Origin: Actinacidiphila glaucinigra
Lineage (GTDB): Bacteria > Actinomycetota > Actinomycetes > Streptomycetales > Streptomycetaceae
Assembly: GCF_900188405.1 (NCBI RefSeq)
Contig: NZ_FZOF01000032.1
Location: 1 to 64,000, forward strand
DNA length: 64,000 nucleotides
Reading direction: 5' to 3'
Each line of letters begins with the position of its first letter. The stretch's first letter is position 1. This document shows positions 8,423-17,681 of this stretch, in pieces. The notes under the pieces are model-generated. The model had not been told where the DNA came from and did no database searches. It was given only the letters and a program-made list of their open reading frames with translations. The position numbers and the translations under genes were made by a program.

Positions 8423-9175
8423 TCAGCGGGCGAGACCGCCGTCGGCCATCAGCGTCTGCCCGGTCATGAAGGCGGAGTCGTCGCTGCTGAGGAAGGCGAT
8501 GGTGCCGGTCAGGTCCTCCGGCAGGCCGTTGCGCTTGATGGCCTGGGCCTGCGCGGCCGCGGCGAGACCTTCGGGGGTGTGGTTGCCCTGGAGGACGCCC
8601 GGGGTGATGGTCAGGGCCGGGCCGGCGGCGTTGACGGTGATGCCGAACGGCGCGAGGTCGTTGGCCAGGCCGCGGCTGAAGCCGATGATCCCCATCTTGC
8701 TCGCCATGTAGTGCGAGATGCCGGGGACGTTGCTGACGATCGAGTCGGAGGTCAGGTTGACGATGCGGCCCCAGCCGCCCTTCTTCATGGCCGGCAGCAC
8801 CGCCTTCACCATGAGGAACTGCGAGTCGAGGTTGACCGTGAGGACGCGCCGCCAGGTGTCGTAGTCCACGTCCTCGATGTCGCCGATGGGGAAGATGCCG
8901 GCGTTGTTGACCAGGATGTCCGTCCGGCCGAAGCGCCGGGCGGCCTCCTCGCCCACGGCCGCGGTCTGCTCCGGGCTGGACACGTCGGCCGTGAGGCCGA
9001 GCACCGGGTGGCCCTCGGCGGAGAGCAGGGCGACGGTCTCGTCGGGGGCGGTGAGGTCGACCGCTACGACGGTCGCGCCGCGCGCGCCGAGGTCGACCGC
9101 GATGGCCCGGCCGATGCCGCGTGCGGCGCCGGTGACGACGGCCACGCGGCCCGTGTGCGTCTGCGGAACTGTCAT
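8423..9175 (-). CDS. SDR-family oxidoreductase
   Basis: A 250-residue classical short-chain dehydrogenase: cofactor motif TGAARGIG (residues 15-22), NNAG (about 89-92), a serine in NLTSDS and the active-site pair YxxxK in HYMASKMG. It should reduce a carbonyl or oxidise an alcohol with NAD(P). The start is the ATG at 9175. The gene lies 101 bases downstream of the wrbA-like gene in the same direction, so the two may be co-transcribed as a quinone or aldehyde detoxification pair. Substrate unknown. Confidence 0.92.
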   Translation of the reverse strand: MTVPQTHTGRVAVVTGAARGIGRAIAVDLGARGATVVAVDLTAPDETVALLSAEGHPVLGLTADVSSPEQTAAVGEEAARRFGRTDILVNNAGIFPIGDIEDVDYDTWRRVLTVNLDSQFLMVKAVLPAMKKGGWGRIVNLTSDSIVSNVPGISHYMASKMGIIGFSRGLANDLAPFGITVNAAGPALTITPGVLQGNHTPEGLAAAAQAQAIKRNGLPEDLTGTIAFLSSDDSAFMTGQTLMADGGLAR

Positions 9176-9276
9176 GTCGGTATTCTTTGCTGTGAGTTGG
9201 TGCGGTCCCGTGCCCGATCGGGGATTGCCCGGGACCCGGGACCTCTGTCCCTCCGGGCTCCGGGCCGGAGGAGTCG

Positions 9277-9897
9277 TCACGCCGCGCGGCCGGCCTTCAT
9301 GGTCCTGGCGACGTCGGCGATGCGCCGGCCATGGAAGGCGGCGGCGGCGCGGGCGGTGCCGTCGACGGGGAGATCCCCGTCCACCCCGGTCACATGGGAG
9401 GCGCCGTAGGGGTTGCCGTCGGCGTACTTCACGGGGTCGGTGAAGCCGGGGGGCACGATGAACCCGCCGAAGTGGTAGATGGAGTTGTAGAGCGCGAGCA
9501 GGGTCGACTCCTGTCCGCCGTGCAGCTGCGAGGTGGACGTGAAGCCGCTGTAGACCTTGTCCGCGAGCAGGCCCCGGGCCCACAGGCCGCCGAGGGTGTC
9601 CAGAAACTGCTTGAGCTGGCTGGCGACGTTGCCGAAGCGGGTGGGGGTGCCGAAGACCACGGCGTCGGCCCATTCGAGGTCGCCCGGTGCGGCCACCGGT
9701 ATGTGCTCGGTCGCCGCGGCGTGGTCGGCCCACGGCTTGACGCCCGCGATCACCTCCCGGGGCGCGAGTTCGGCGACGCGCAGGAGCCGTACCTCGGCAC
9801 CCGCCTCGGCCGCACCGGCGGCGACGGTCTCCGCGAGACGGTGGATGGTGCCGGTCGAGGAGTAATAGACGACGGCGACGTTGGGCGTGTGGGGCAT
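9277..9897 (-). CDS. wrbA: NAD(P)H:quinone oxidoreductase, WrbA family
   Basis: A 206-residue flavodoxin-like protein. The FMN phosphate loop YYSSTGTIHRLA (residues about 11-22), the TPTRFGN motif near residue 80 and the QESTLLALYN/HFGG segment are those of WrbA. WrbA is a tetrameric FMN enzyme that reduces quinones by two electrons and limits redox cycling. I chose the ATG at 9897, where the flavodoxin homology begins; longer starts add non-homologous residues. It is divergent from the sirtuin gene across a region with two long direct repeats, and the SDR follows downstream. Confidence 0.9.
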   Translation of the reverse strand: MPHTPNVAVVYYSSTGTIHRLAETVAAGAAEAGAEVRLLRVAELAPREVIAGVKPWADHAAATEHIPVAAPGDLEWADAVVFGTPTRFGNVASQLKQFLDTLGGLWARGLLADKVYSGFTSTSQLHGGQESTLLALYNSIYHFGGFIVPPGFTDPVKYADGNPYGASHVTGVDGDLPVDGTARAAAAFHGRRIADVARTMKAGRAA

Positions 9898-10032
9898 GTG
9901 GGGTCCATTTCGGTGCGGAACGCCTGAGGGCGCGGGGCTTGGCGACGTGCCCTTCGTGGGGCCCGGAGGCATTACCGAGAGCTGCGTGCGCAAGCAATGA
10001 AACGCCGGATCCGGACGTCCGTGTATCGGGAA

Positions 10033-10155
10033 TGCGACCTACCGCCCGGGTCGTAGGGGCCGGTCGGCCCGGCCGTGCCGGGGCGTGCCGCCGGCCTACG
10101 GCGCGGGGACCGGGCGCCCGAGGAGGCGGACCTGCGACCTACCACCCGGGCCGTA
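10033..10155. repeat. two 23-bp direct repeats exactly 100 bp apart, putative operators
   Basis: TGCGACCTACC-R-CCCGGG-Y-CGTA occurs at 10033-10055 and again at 10133-10155, differing at two positions. The first copy is centred on an inverted repeat, CCTAC-N10-GTAGG (10039-10058); the second keeps four of five pairs. They lie between wrbA (minus) and the sirtuin gene (plus). The spacing is close to a whole number of helical turns, so a looped repressor complex is possible, but the regulator is unknown. The rest of 9898-10277 holds no gene. Confidence 0.5.
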
Positions 10156-10277
10156 CGCGCCCGTCGCCGTCCCGGTGCCGGTAGTGCCCGGGACCTGCGC
10201 CGTGGGGACGGGGCACACACCCGGCACCGCGGCACCGCGGCAACGGGTCGGGACGGGCCGTTGCGTACCCTTGCGGC

Positions 10278-11201
10278 ATGCGCATGCGCCCCACTTTGAG
10301 CTGGACCCCCACCGAGGACCTGCCGCCGGGCACCACGGACCTGGGGCCCGTCGCCCACGCGCTGGGTGGCGGCGGCGTGCTGGTGCTCACCGGGGCGGGC
10401 ATCTCCACGGAGTCGGGCATCCCCGACTACCGGGGCGAGGGCGGGAGCCTGAGCCGGCACACCCCGATGACCTACCAGGACTTCGTCGGCAGTGCCCAGG
10501 CCCGGCGGCGGTACTGGGCGCGCAGCCACCTCGGGTGGCGCACCTTCGGCCGCGCCCGCCCCAACACCGGGCACCAGGCGGTGGCCGCGTTCGGGCGGCA
10601 CGGCCTGCTCTCAGGAGTGATCACCCAGAACGTCGACGGCCTGCACCAGGCCGCCGGCAGCGAAGGCGTCGTCGAGCTCCACGGAAGCCTCGCCCGGGTC
10701 GTCTGCCTCTCCTGCGGTGACCTCAGCCCGCGCGGCGAACTCGCCCGGCGGCTGGAGGAGGCCAACGCGGGCTTCGAGCCGGTGGCCGCGGGGATCAACC
10801 CGGACGGCGACGCCGATCTCACCGACGAACAGGTCGGCGACTTCCACGTCGTGCCCTGCACGGTCTGCGGCGGCGTCCTCAAACCGGACGTGGTGTTCTT
10901 CGGCGAATCCGTACCGCCCCGGCGGGTCGAGCACTGCCGCGAGTTGGTCCGTGAGGCGGCCGCGCTGCTGGTCCTGGGCTCCTCGCTGACGGTGATGTCC
11001 GGACTGCGGTTCGTCCGTCAGGCCGCCGAGGCGGGCAAGCCGGTGCTGATCGTCAACCGGGACGCGACCCGCGGCGACCGCCACGCCCTCACCCGGGTCG
11101 CGCTGCCGCTGGGAAGCGCCCTCTCCGCCGTGGCGGAACGGCTGGACGTCCCCGTCGGCGGACCGCTCGACGGCCGGGAAGCGGCTCCGGCGAGCCTGTG
11201 A
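10278..11201 (+). CDS. NAD-dependent protein deacylase (sirtuin)
   Basis: A 307-residue Sir2-family protein. Seen are GAGIST (39-44), TQNVDGLH (116-123), the catalytic His135 in VELHGS, a zinc tetrad made of C143, C146, C194 and C197, and the late GSSL motif. It removes acyl groups from protein lysines, consuming NAD and releasing nicotinamide and O-acyl-ADP-ribose. The zinc module has an insertion of about 45 residues between its Cys pairs. The start at 10278 is supported by TACCCT (10266-10271) six bases upstream, indicating a leaderless message. A strong terminator follows directly. Confidence 0.93.
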   Translation: MRMRPTLSWTPTEDLPPGTTDLGPVAHALGGGGVLVLTGAGISTESGIPDYRGEGGSLSRHTPMTYQDFVGSAQARRRYWARSHLGWRTFGRARPNTGHQAVAAFGRHGLLSGVITQNVDGLHQAAGSEGVVELHGSLARVVCLSCGDLSPRGELARRLEEANAGFEPVAAGINPDGDADLTDEQVGDFHVVPCTVCGGVLKPDVVFFGESVPPRRVEHCRELVREAAALLVLGSSLTVMSGLRFVRQAAEAGKPVLIVNRDATRGDRHALTRVALPLGSALSAVAERLDVPVGGPLDGREAAPASL

Positions 11202-11205
11202 CGGC

Positions 11206-11250
11206 GGCCGGTCCGTCCGCGGTGGACGTACCACCGCGGACGGACCGGCC
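11206..11250. terminator. perfect 20-bp-stem bidirectional terminator
   Basis: Left arm 11206-11225 and right arm 11231-11250 are perfectly complementary with the loop ACGTA. It sits between the converging sirtuin and subtilase genes and can serve both. Confidence 0.9.
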
Positions 11251-11282
11251 TCCTTGTCGCGGGTCCTGGCAACGGCCGCGCC

Positions 11283-14200
11283 TCAGCGCAGGCCGAACGC
11301 CCGGATCACGGTCTGCTGCACCGAGTTGCCCGCCGAGTCCTTCGCGCTCGCCCGCAGCGAGACGAAGGACGCCTTGCCCGGGGCGTCCAGGCGGAACCGC
11401 CCGTCGCTTCCGCAGGCGGCCTTGCGCCAGGTCCGGCCGTCGTCGTACGACAGCTCCAGGCCGACCGCGCCGATCTTGCCGGCGAGGCTGGCACGCGACA
11501 GGTGCGCGGCGGTGACGGAAAGGCTGTCGTGCCGCCCGGCACGCCCCGCCGCGTCGGTGCCGATCCGGTAGTCGAGCTGCACCAGGGGCAGCACCACGGT
11601 GACGCCGTCGGTCGGCTTCGCCGATGTGAAGTCCCACTCGGTGAGCGTGCGGGAGGAGTACGGGGTGTACGGCACGTCGCGCTCACCGGTGACCACCAGC
11701 TTGTACGGCAGCTTGCGGGCGCTGGGGGCCTCGCCCACGACGGTCGTGAAGTGCCCCTGGCCCAGCTGCTTGGTGCCCTGGTAGAGCGTCTGCTGCTGGG
11801 TTCCGGCCGGATCCTGGTTCCACCCGACGTGGTCCCGGCTGCCCCAGGCCGGGATGTCGATGTACAGCTGGTCGCCGTTGCGCGTGGGCGGAAGGTTGTT
11901 GAAGAAGGTGTCGTTCAGGAAGGGGCGCTGGATCGGCTTGAACCACTCCTCGGACTGCCTGCTGCCGGCCCGGTAGGCGGTCCTGGCTCCCTGCTCGAAG
12001 CCCACGGACTCGACGAACGCCTGCTGGTGCCAGCCGACGCCGGTGGTGGACACCCAGTCGGTGCGCTTCCCGTTCGAGGGTTCGGGCATGATGTTGCCGG
12101 AGGTCCAGTCCACGCCGTCGAACCATTCGAAGCGGAACTCGCTGCCGGGGGCGCCCTGCTTCGGGTTCGCGAAGTCGACGTCGATCCGGGCCAGGTTCTC
12201 GGCGTCGCCCTTGACCGTCATCTTCGACGGGATCTCGTTGTGCCAGGCGTGCGCGAGGTCGTAGACGTACGGGCTCGCGGTCTCGGAGTCCACGGTGATC
12301 TTGGCAGCGCCACCCTTGACCTGCCGGATGAGTTCCTCGCCCTCTTCAGTGCCGAGGAGGCCGACGTCGAGTGCGACGGGTCCCTGGCCCAGCGCCGTGT
12401 AGGAGCGCATCGGGCGGCCGTACCCGTTCTCGACCACCAGCATGAGCTTCGCACCCGCGGCCACGGCGTTGGCCGCCTGCTCCATGTCGCCGACTTCGTC
12501 GTTGTGGCGGACCACCACGGCCTTGCCGCGGGCGTCGAGGTGGGCGTAGTCCGCACTCGACCCCTGCCCGGCGAAGACCACCGGCAGCTTGTAAGTGCCC
12601 CTGGCCAGCGGGGTGATGCCCTCCTGGCGCAGTATGCCGGTGAACTCGGTCGAGCCGGTGGACACCGCAAGTGCCGGCTTCTCGTTGCGCCAGCGGGCGG
12701 TCAGCTGGAAGTCGCCGTGGGTCACCTTGCGGGTGGTCGGCTGGGCCCAGAGGCTGTCGTAGTACAGGCTGTCGGCGGCCAGACCCGACCGGACGCCGTT
12801 CAAGGTGCGGTTGTAGCCCAGCTTCTGGAAGGTCGCCTCGCTCTGCTGCGGGGTGGTCATCCGGATGCGCTGTGCCTTGGACGCGTCGAAGCTGACGGTG
12901 ACGTCGCGGTCCAGGAACACATCGGGGTCGCCGAGCAGGGCCAGGCCCCGGGAGTGCGGACCGTGGACGCCCTGGATCTCCTGGAAGGACAGCGCCGAGT
13001 AGACGTTCTCGGGGAGGAAGAACTCCCGGGTGCCGGAGGCGTCGACGTTGAACTCGAACGACTCTCCGGTGCTGACCGTGAGCAACTGGACCACACCGGA
13101 GGTGGGGTTGCCCTCGGCGTCCTTGAAGGTGAGTGTCAGCTTGTGCATCACCGCGGTGCCGACGGAGACGGCGGTGTGCGCGGCGACCGTGCCGGCCGCG
13201 TCTTCGGCCAGCACCTGGCCCGAGTAGTGGTTCTCGGTCGTACCTGCGGAGCCGTCGATCGTCACCGTGACGGCGGCGGTGCCGTGTGCGGGGACGACGA
13301 CGCGGGAGGACGACAGCCGGAACATTCCGGCCGGGGCGTGTGGCGCGTCGACGGAAAGCGTGAGGGAGACCGGAGTCCCGGTGGTGTTGGTGTAGGTCAC
13401 CGGTCGCTGGAGGACGCCGCCCTTGTTCTGCGCCATGTAGGCGGTCGCCGTCGCGAAGACGCCGGCCCGTGCTGCCGCGGCGACGTCCAGCCGGCCGCTT
13501 CCGGCCTGGAAGGCGTCGTACGCCGGGGTCTGCCGGGAGCTGCTGGCCAGCAGGTCCTTCAACTGGCCGCCGGTGAGCTCCGGGTGGGCCGCGGCGAGCA
13601 GGGCGGCGGCGCCCGCGACGTGAGGGGTGGCCATGGAGGTGCCGCTCATCGACTGGTAGGCGCCCTGGCCGTTGCCGGTGAACTGGGAGTTGGCCGCCAG
13701 GATGTTCACTCCGGGGGCCGTGATCTCCGGCTTCAGCGCGCCGTCGATGCGGGGGCCCTGGCTGGAGAACGGGGCGAGCGAGTCGGTGGAGTCGACCGCG
13801 CCCACGGTCAGCGCGGAGTCGGCCGCTCCCGGTGCGCCGATGCTGCCCGGCGTGCCCGTGTTGCCCGCGGCGATCACGAACAGCGCTCCGGTCCGGGCGC
13901 TCAGGTTGTCGACGGCCAGGCTCATCGGGTCGGTTCCGTCGGACACCTCGCCGGTGCCGAGGCTCATGTTGATGATCTTGGCCTGCTGTTCGACCGCCGC
14001 CCACTCCATGCCCTCGAGGGCCCAGGAGGTCTGCCCGCTGCCGGAGTCGTCCAGCACCTTGCCTATACGCAGCCGGGCGCCGGGGGCGACGCCCTTCTCC
14101 TTGCCGTCGGAGGCCGCACCGGTGCCGGCGATGATCGACGCGACATGGGTGCCGTGCCCGGCCCCGTCGTCGGTGGTCTCGTACGGTACGAAGCTCTGGC

Positions 14201-15002
14201 GGCTCGCGATGCGGTCCGCGAGGTCCGCGTGACCCGCGTCGACGCCGGTGTCGAGGACGGCGACGTCCACGCCCTGCCCGGTGTCGCCGCCCTGCCAGAC
14301 CTGCGGCGCGCCGATCTGCTCGGTGCTGTCGGCGAGGTCGGCGTGGATGGGGGCGTCGAGCCAGATGTGCGAGATCCCGGCACCGAAGGACGGCTTGGCG
14401 TCCTGCGTGCGGGCGCCGTCGTCGGTCGCCGCCCCGGCCACGGACTTCCAGAAGTCGTCCGCGCGCGAGCGGTCCGCGCTCAGGGCGGCGCCCTGGATGC
14501 TGTCGAGGTTCCGCACCCGGGTCGCGCCCTCGGGCACGGCGGACGCGCGACGCGCGGCACCGGCCTGCGTGTAGGACACGATGAGCGGCAGCCGGTCGCG
14601 GTGCGCGTCGTCGTAACCGTCCGCGATCAGGTCCGTGATGTTGAACAGTTTCCGGTCCAGGGTGCCCTGGGCCAGGAAGGGCAGGACGGACTCGGGGTAG
14701 ACGTAGAGGTCGTCGTTCGATGTCAGGATGCGCGTCCGCGCCGGCAGTCCGTCCGCGCCACGGACGGTGACGGTGCCGCCGGACGGGCCTTCACCGCGCG
14801 CGACCTGACTGGTCGTCACAACGTCACCGGTGATCAGTGTGACGGTGTGGGTTCCGGCGGGCACACGGTCCGCGGCGGACGAGTGCGGGGGAGCCGGAGT
14901 TCCGGCAGGGGCGGCGGCCTGAGCCGTGATGGGGCTCGTGAGTGCGAGGACGGAAGCCCCGGCGATGACCGGCACGCTCCAGCGTCTTTGATGTCTCTTC
15001 AA
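11283..15002 (-). CDS. large secreted subtilisin-family (S8) protease
   Basis: A 1239-residue serine protease. Residues 1-30 form a Sec signal (basic MKRHQRR, then a hydrophobic core ending AQAA). The catalytic triad is Asp251 (VLDTGVD), His283 (GHGTHVA) and Ser456 (SGTSMATPHVAG), with Asn381 in AAGNTG as oxyanion residue. A protease-associated-like insertion lies near 820-880 (KAVVVRHNDE, AGAKLMLVVENG), and the long C-terminal part resembles beta-sandwich domains. It should act outside the cell on proteins or peptides. The first codon is TTG at 15002; no ATG or GTG with a better site is near. It has its own terminator and is monocistronic. Confidence 0.92.
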   Translation of the reverse strand: MKRHQRRWSVPVIAGASVLALTSPITAQAAAPAGTPAPPHSSAADRVPAGTHTVTLITGDVVTTSQVARGEGPSGGTVTVRGADGLPARTRILTSNDDLYVYPESVLPFLAQGTLDRKLFNITDLIADGYDDAHRDRLPLIVSYTQAGAARRASAVPEGATRVRNLDSIQGAALSADRSRADDFWKSVAGAATDDGARTQDAKPSFGAGISHIWLDAPIHADLADSTEQIGAPQVWQGGDTGQGVDVAVLDTGVDAGHADLADRIASRQSFVPYETTDDGAGHGTHVASIIAGTGAASDGKEKGVAPGARLRIGKVLDDSGSGQTSWALEGMEWAAVEQQAKIINMSLGTGEVSDGTDPMSLAVDNLSARTGALFVIAAGNTGTPGSIGAPGAADSALTVGAVDSTDSLAPFSSQGPRIDGALKPEITAPGVNILAANSQFTGNGQGAYQSMSGTSMATPHVAGAAALLAAAHPELTGGQLKDLLASSSRQTPAYDAFQAGSGRLDVAAAARAGVFATATAYMAQNKGGVLQRPVTYTNTTGTPVSLTLSVDAPHAPAGMFRLSSSRVVVPAHGTAAVTVTIDGSAGTTENHYSGQVLAEDAAGTVAAHTAVSVGTAVMHKLTLTFKDAEGNPTSGVVQLLTVSTGESFEFNVDASGTREFFLPENVYSALSFQEIQGVHGPHSRGLALLGDPDVFLDRDVTVSFDASKAQRIRMTTPQQSEATFQKLGYNRTLNGVRSGLAADSLYYDSLWAQPTTRKVTHGDFQLTARWRNEKPALAVSTGSTEFTGILRQEGITPLARGTYKLPVVFAGQGSSADYAHLDARGKAVVVRHNDEVGDMEQAANAVAAGAKLMLVVENGYGRPMRSYTALGQGPVALDVGLLGTEEGEELIRQVKGGAAKITVDSETASPYVYDLAHAWHNEIPSKMTVKGDAENLARIDVDFANPKQGAPGSEFRFEWFDGVDWTSGNIMPEPSNGKRTDWVSTTGVGWHQQAFVESVGFEQGARTAYRAGSRQSEEWFKPIQRPFLNDTFFNNLPPTRNGDQLYIDIPAWGSRDHVGWNQDPAGTQQQTLYQGTKQLGQGHFTTVVGEAPSARKLPYKLVVTGERDVPYTPYSSRTLTEWDFTSAKPTDGVTVVLPLVQLDYRIGTDAAGRAGRHDSLSVTAAHLSRASLAGKIGAVGLELSYDDGRTWRKAACGSDGRFRLDAPGKASFVSLRASAKDSAGNSVQQTVIRAFGLR

Positions 15003-15468
15003 GGTGTCCCCGGGTAGGGTCCGGGCGGAGGGCGATCACCTCCGCCGTACAAGGGCGCCAACCGCGGCGGGTTGGAAGCACCTGGGCTGGGTGATCATAT
15101 GCACGTATGAATTCGATGTGAAGAGTGGCGCTTCGTCATTGTGAACCATGTGGCAACGATGTGAGTGCCCCCCGGGGCCCAGCCCGCGGCGGAGGCCGTG
15201 GACCCGCCATGGGCCGGACACGACCGCGGCGCACGACCGCCGTGCAGCAACGACCACACCAGTGCGGCAGGTTGGCGCCGCACTTCGATGGCCTCCGCGG
15301 TACAGACCGGAGTGCCGTCGACCGGTGAGGGCTGCCAGGTTGCCGACGGTGTGATCCACATGACACTGTTCGCGCGCGGGCGGCGAAGGCCCTGACCCTT
15401 GCGCCCTCCCCGTGAAACGGGAAGCGCCTTCCGGCGCAGCCGGAATGGGACGCCGGCGGCCGTCCGGG
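15003..15468. other. intergenic region, no gene supported
   Basis: This 466-base stretch lies between the subtilase start and the lipoprotein stop, both on the minus strand. It must hold the subtilase promoter. A short hairpin, TTCCGGC (15429-15435) and GCCGGAA (15439-15445), could terminate the lipoprotein operon. The AT-rich patch near 15090-15130 is the likeliest promoter area. Short frames here have poor codon use. Confidence 0.4.
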
Positions 15469-16065
15469 CTACGACCGGATGGCCTCGGGGCACGAGTCGG
15501 CCGTCTGCGTCCTCGACCAGCCGTCGCCCACCGCGTGGACGGTGCGTGCCGGGGATCCCGGCTTGGTGGCGGGCGGCTGCGCGGAGGAGCCGCCCGTGCC
15601 GCCGACGGCGGCCATCGAGGACAGCGCGGCGAGCGTCACGTCCGCATTCGACACCGTGCACGCCAGCTGCTGCATCGCCGGTTGGCTGAGTGGGGTGACG
15701 TCCTTCGGGAGCAGGACGTAGACGGCACTGTCGGAATTCGACTTCACCTGCGGCCCGACCTTCAGAAAGGGCAGCTCCGTGGTGACGGTCGCTCTCTCGG
15801 CGACGGTCGGTCCGGCGAACAGCATGCGGACGGCGTCCTCGACGCTCGCGGGGGCGGTCGTCTTGCGCGCGTGCACCGTCAGCTTGCCGTCCTGCAGGAA
15901 GTAGAGGGAGACGAGGACGAGGTTCGCGGTCCGCGGGGCGGGGGAGGACATGCCGGTCGCCGCTTCGCCGGCCTCGATGACGCCGGACGGCGGGACCCCG
16001 CAGGCCGTCAGCGTGAGCGCGGCCGCGAGGCCGGTCGTGAGCGCCGCCAGGCGCGTACGCTTCAC
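15469..16065 (-). CDS. GerMN/LpqB-like lipoprotein of a two-component operon
   Basis: A 198-residue protein with a lipoprotein signal: basic KRTR, hydrophobic core and lipobox LTAC (Cys about residue 22). The body (SLYFLQDGKLTVHARKT, VEDAVRMLFAGPT, NSDSAVYVLLP) looks like a single GerMN domain as in LpqB, but the protein is only about a third of LpqB's length. It should be anchored on the outer face of the membrane. Its GTG overlaps the kinase stop as GTGA, so it is translationally coupled. By analogy with LpqB beside MtrB or CseA beside CseC, it may modulate the kinase; this is inference. Confidence 0.8.
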   Translation of the reverse strand: MKRTRLAALTTGLAAALTLTACGVPPSGVIEAGEAATGMSSPAPRTANLVLVSLYFLQDGKLTVHARKTTAPASVEDAVRMLFAGPTVAERATVTTELPFLKVGPQVKSNSDSAVYVLLPKDVTPLSQPAMQQLACTVSNADVTLAALSSMAAVGGTGGSSAQPPATKPGSPARTVHAVGDGWSRTQTADSCPEAIRS

Positions 16066-17681
16066 CGGGCACCCGCGCCGGCGTCGTCCTCGGCAGGCTC
16101 GCCGTCGGCCGCGGAGTCGCGGTGCAGGGGGAGCTCGACCGTGAACGCCGCACCGCCCCAGGGCAGGTTGGCGGCAGTGACCCTGCCACCGTGCAGGTGC
16201 ACGTTCTCCGCCGTGATGGCCAGGCCCAGCCCGCTGCTCGCGCTCCTGGCCCGTGTGCTGTTCGCCTTGTAGAAGCGTTCGAAGATGTGCGGCATGGCTT
16301 CCTCGGCGATCCCCGGTCCGTTGTCGGTTACTTCGATGACGGCCCACGCCGCGTCCGCGGGGTCCTCCCGCACGCTCATGGCCAGCCGCACCGGCGGCTC
16401 CCCGTGCCGCAGCGCGTTGCCCACCAGGTTGGCGAGCACCACGTCGAGCCGTCGCGGATCCACTCGGGCCCGCAGCACGCCGGGCGGGGGCAGATGGGTC
16501 TCGACCCGGCCCTGCCACCCCCGGGCGGCGAGGGTGTGCTGGGCGAAGTCGGCCAGGTCGATCTCGTCCACGTTGAGTTCGGCCGCGCCCGCGTCGAAGC
16601 GCGAGATCTCCATCAGGTCGTTCACCAGCACGCTCAGCCGGCTGGTCCCCTCGCTGATCAGCCGCAGCGCCTCGCCGGTCTCCCGGTCCAGGCGCAGCGC
16701 GTTCTCGTCCAGCACGTCGGTGACCGCCGACATCGCCGCCAGCGGAGTCCGCAGCTCATGGGAGACGTCCGCGACGAAGCGGCGCGCCTGCGCCTCCATG
16801 CGGCGCAGTTCCGCGACCGACCGCTCCAGCTCGGCCGCGGTGTGGTTGAAGGACTGCGAGAGGTCGGCCAGTTCGTCCGTTCCGTTGACGGCCAGCCGCA
16901 CGTCGAGGTGCCCCTCGGCCATCCGGCGCGTCGCCCCGCGCAACGCCCGTACGGGACGGAGCACACCGCTCGCGGCGAGCAGCGCCAGGACGACGGCGAG
17001 GCCCAGTGCCACCAGGGTGGCGTGCTCGATGGCGCTGACCATCGCCTTGACGTAGGCCTGTTCGGTGTCCTGCGGCACGACCAGGTACATCACGAGCCCG
17101 GAGAGCCTGGACTCCGAGCCGTCCCCGCTGGTGTAGGTGACCGGCATGCCGACGACGAGCCAGGGACGCCCGTTGTCGTCCACCCGCTGGAACACCGCGG
17201 CACGTTTGGTCGCGACGGAGCGGCGCAGCTCCGGCGTGATCTTGTCGAAGTCGGCGCTCGGCGCGTAGGCGCGGAGGTCGCCGTAGGTGGCCAGTACCCG
17301 CCACCCCTGGGCCTGGCTGGCGCGCTGCACGTGGTTCACCGCCACCTCCAGGTCCGACTGGTCCGGGTGCAGGGGGGTGTAGACGGCCAGGTCGTTGACA
17401 CCGGCCCGGAACTGCCGGATGACGTTGTCCTGGCTCTGCTGCAGCACCCCTGTCCGCGCCTCCCGGAAGGTGACGGCTCCGGTGCTGAGGGCGCCGGCCA
17501 TGGTCACCAGGACGAAGGCCACGACCAGGCGGGAGCGCAGGCCCCGGAGCGGGAGCGGGACCTTCGTCAGGGCCGCCCGGTGGAACCGCGTCCACCTCGG
17601 CCCCCGAGCGTCGGCGTCCGTCGCGGCGGCCTGCTGGTCCCGGACGGCCCTGTGCGCCCGTGCGGATTCCCGGCGGCTCAC
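16062..17681 (-). CDS. sensor histidine kinase
   Basis: A 539-residue membrane kinase with membrane spans at about 50-72 and 221-240 enclosing a 150-residue extracellular sensor, then a HAMP domain, DHp with the phosphorylated His308 in VADVSHELRTP, and a HATPase domain (N box NLVGNALRHG, G1 DNGPGI, F box FERFYK, G2 GLGLAI). It should phosphorylate the regulator encoded upstream. The start GTG at 17681 overlaps the regulator's stop as GTGA, and the stop overlaps the lipoprotein start in the same way. The layout parallels mtrA-mtrB-lpqB. The signal is probably at the envelope but not known. Confidence 0.93.
   Translation of the reverse strand: MSRRESARAHRAVRDQQAAATDADARGPRWTRFHRAALTKVPLPLRGLRSRLVVAFVLVTMAGALSTGAVTFREARTGVLQQSQDNVIRQFRAGVNDLAVYTPLHPDQSDLEVAVNHVQRASQAQGWRVLATYGDLRAYAPSADFDKITPELRRSVATKRAAVFQRVDDNGRPWLVVGMPVTYTSGDGSESRLSGLVMYLVVPQDTEQAYVKAMVSAIEHATLVALGLAVVLALLAASGVLRPVRALRGATRRMAEGHLDVRLAVNGTDELADLSQSFNHTAAELERSVAELRRMEAQARRFVADVSHELRTPLAAMSAVTDVLDENALRLDRETGEALRLISEGTSRLSVLVNDLMEISRFDAGAAELNVDEIDLADFAQHTLAARGWQGRVETHLPPPGVLRARVDPRRLDVVLANLVGNALRHGEPPVRLAMSVREDPADAAWAVIEVTDNGPGIAEEAMPHIFERFYKANSTRARSASSGLGLAITAENVHLHGGRVTAANLPWGGAAFTVELPLHRDSAADGEPAEDDAGAGAR

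Noticed and set aside
14819..14845. CGTCACA inside the subtilase gene as a promoter
   Set aside because: It is in coding sequence, the downstream box does not match, and no gene starts there.
11502..15017. A 1171-codon open frame antisense to the subtilase gene
   Set aside because: Antisense open frames are common in very GC-rich genes; its translation is Val/Gly/Arg-rich without domains, while the opposite strand has a full catalytic triad.
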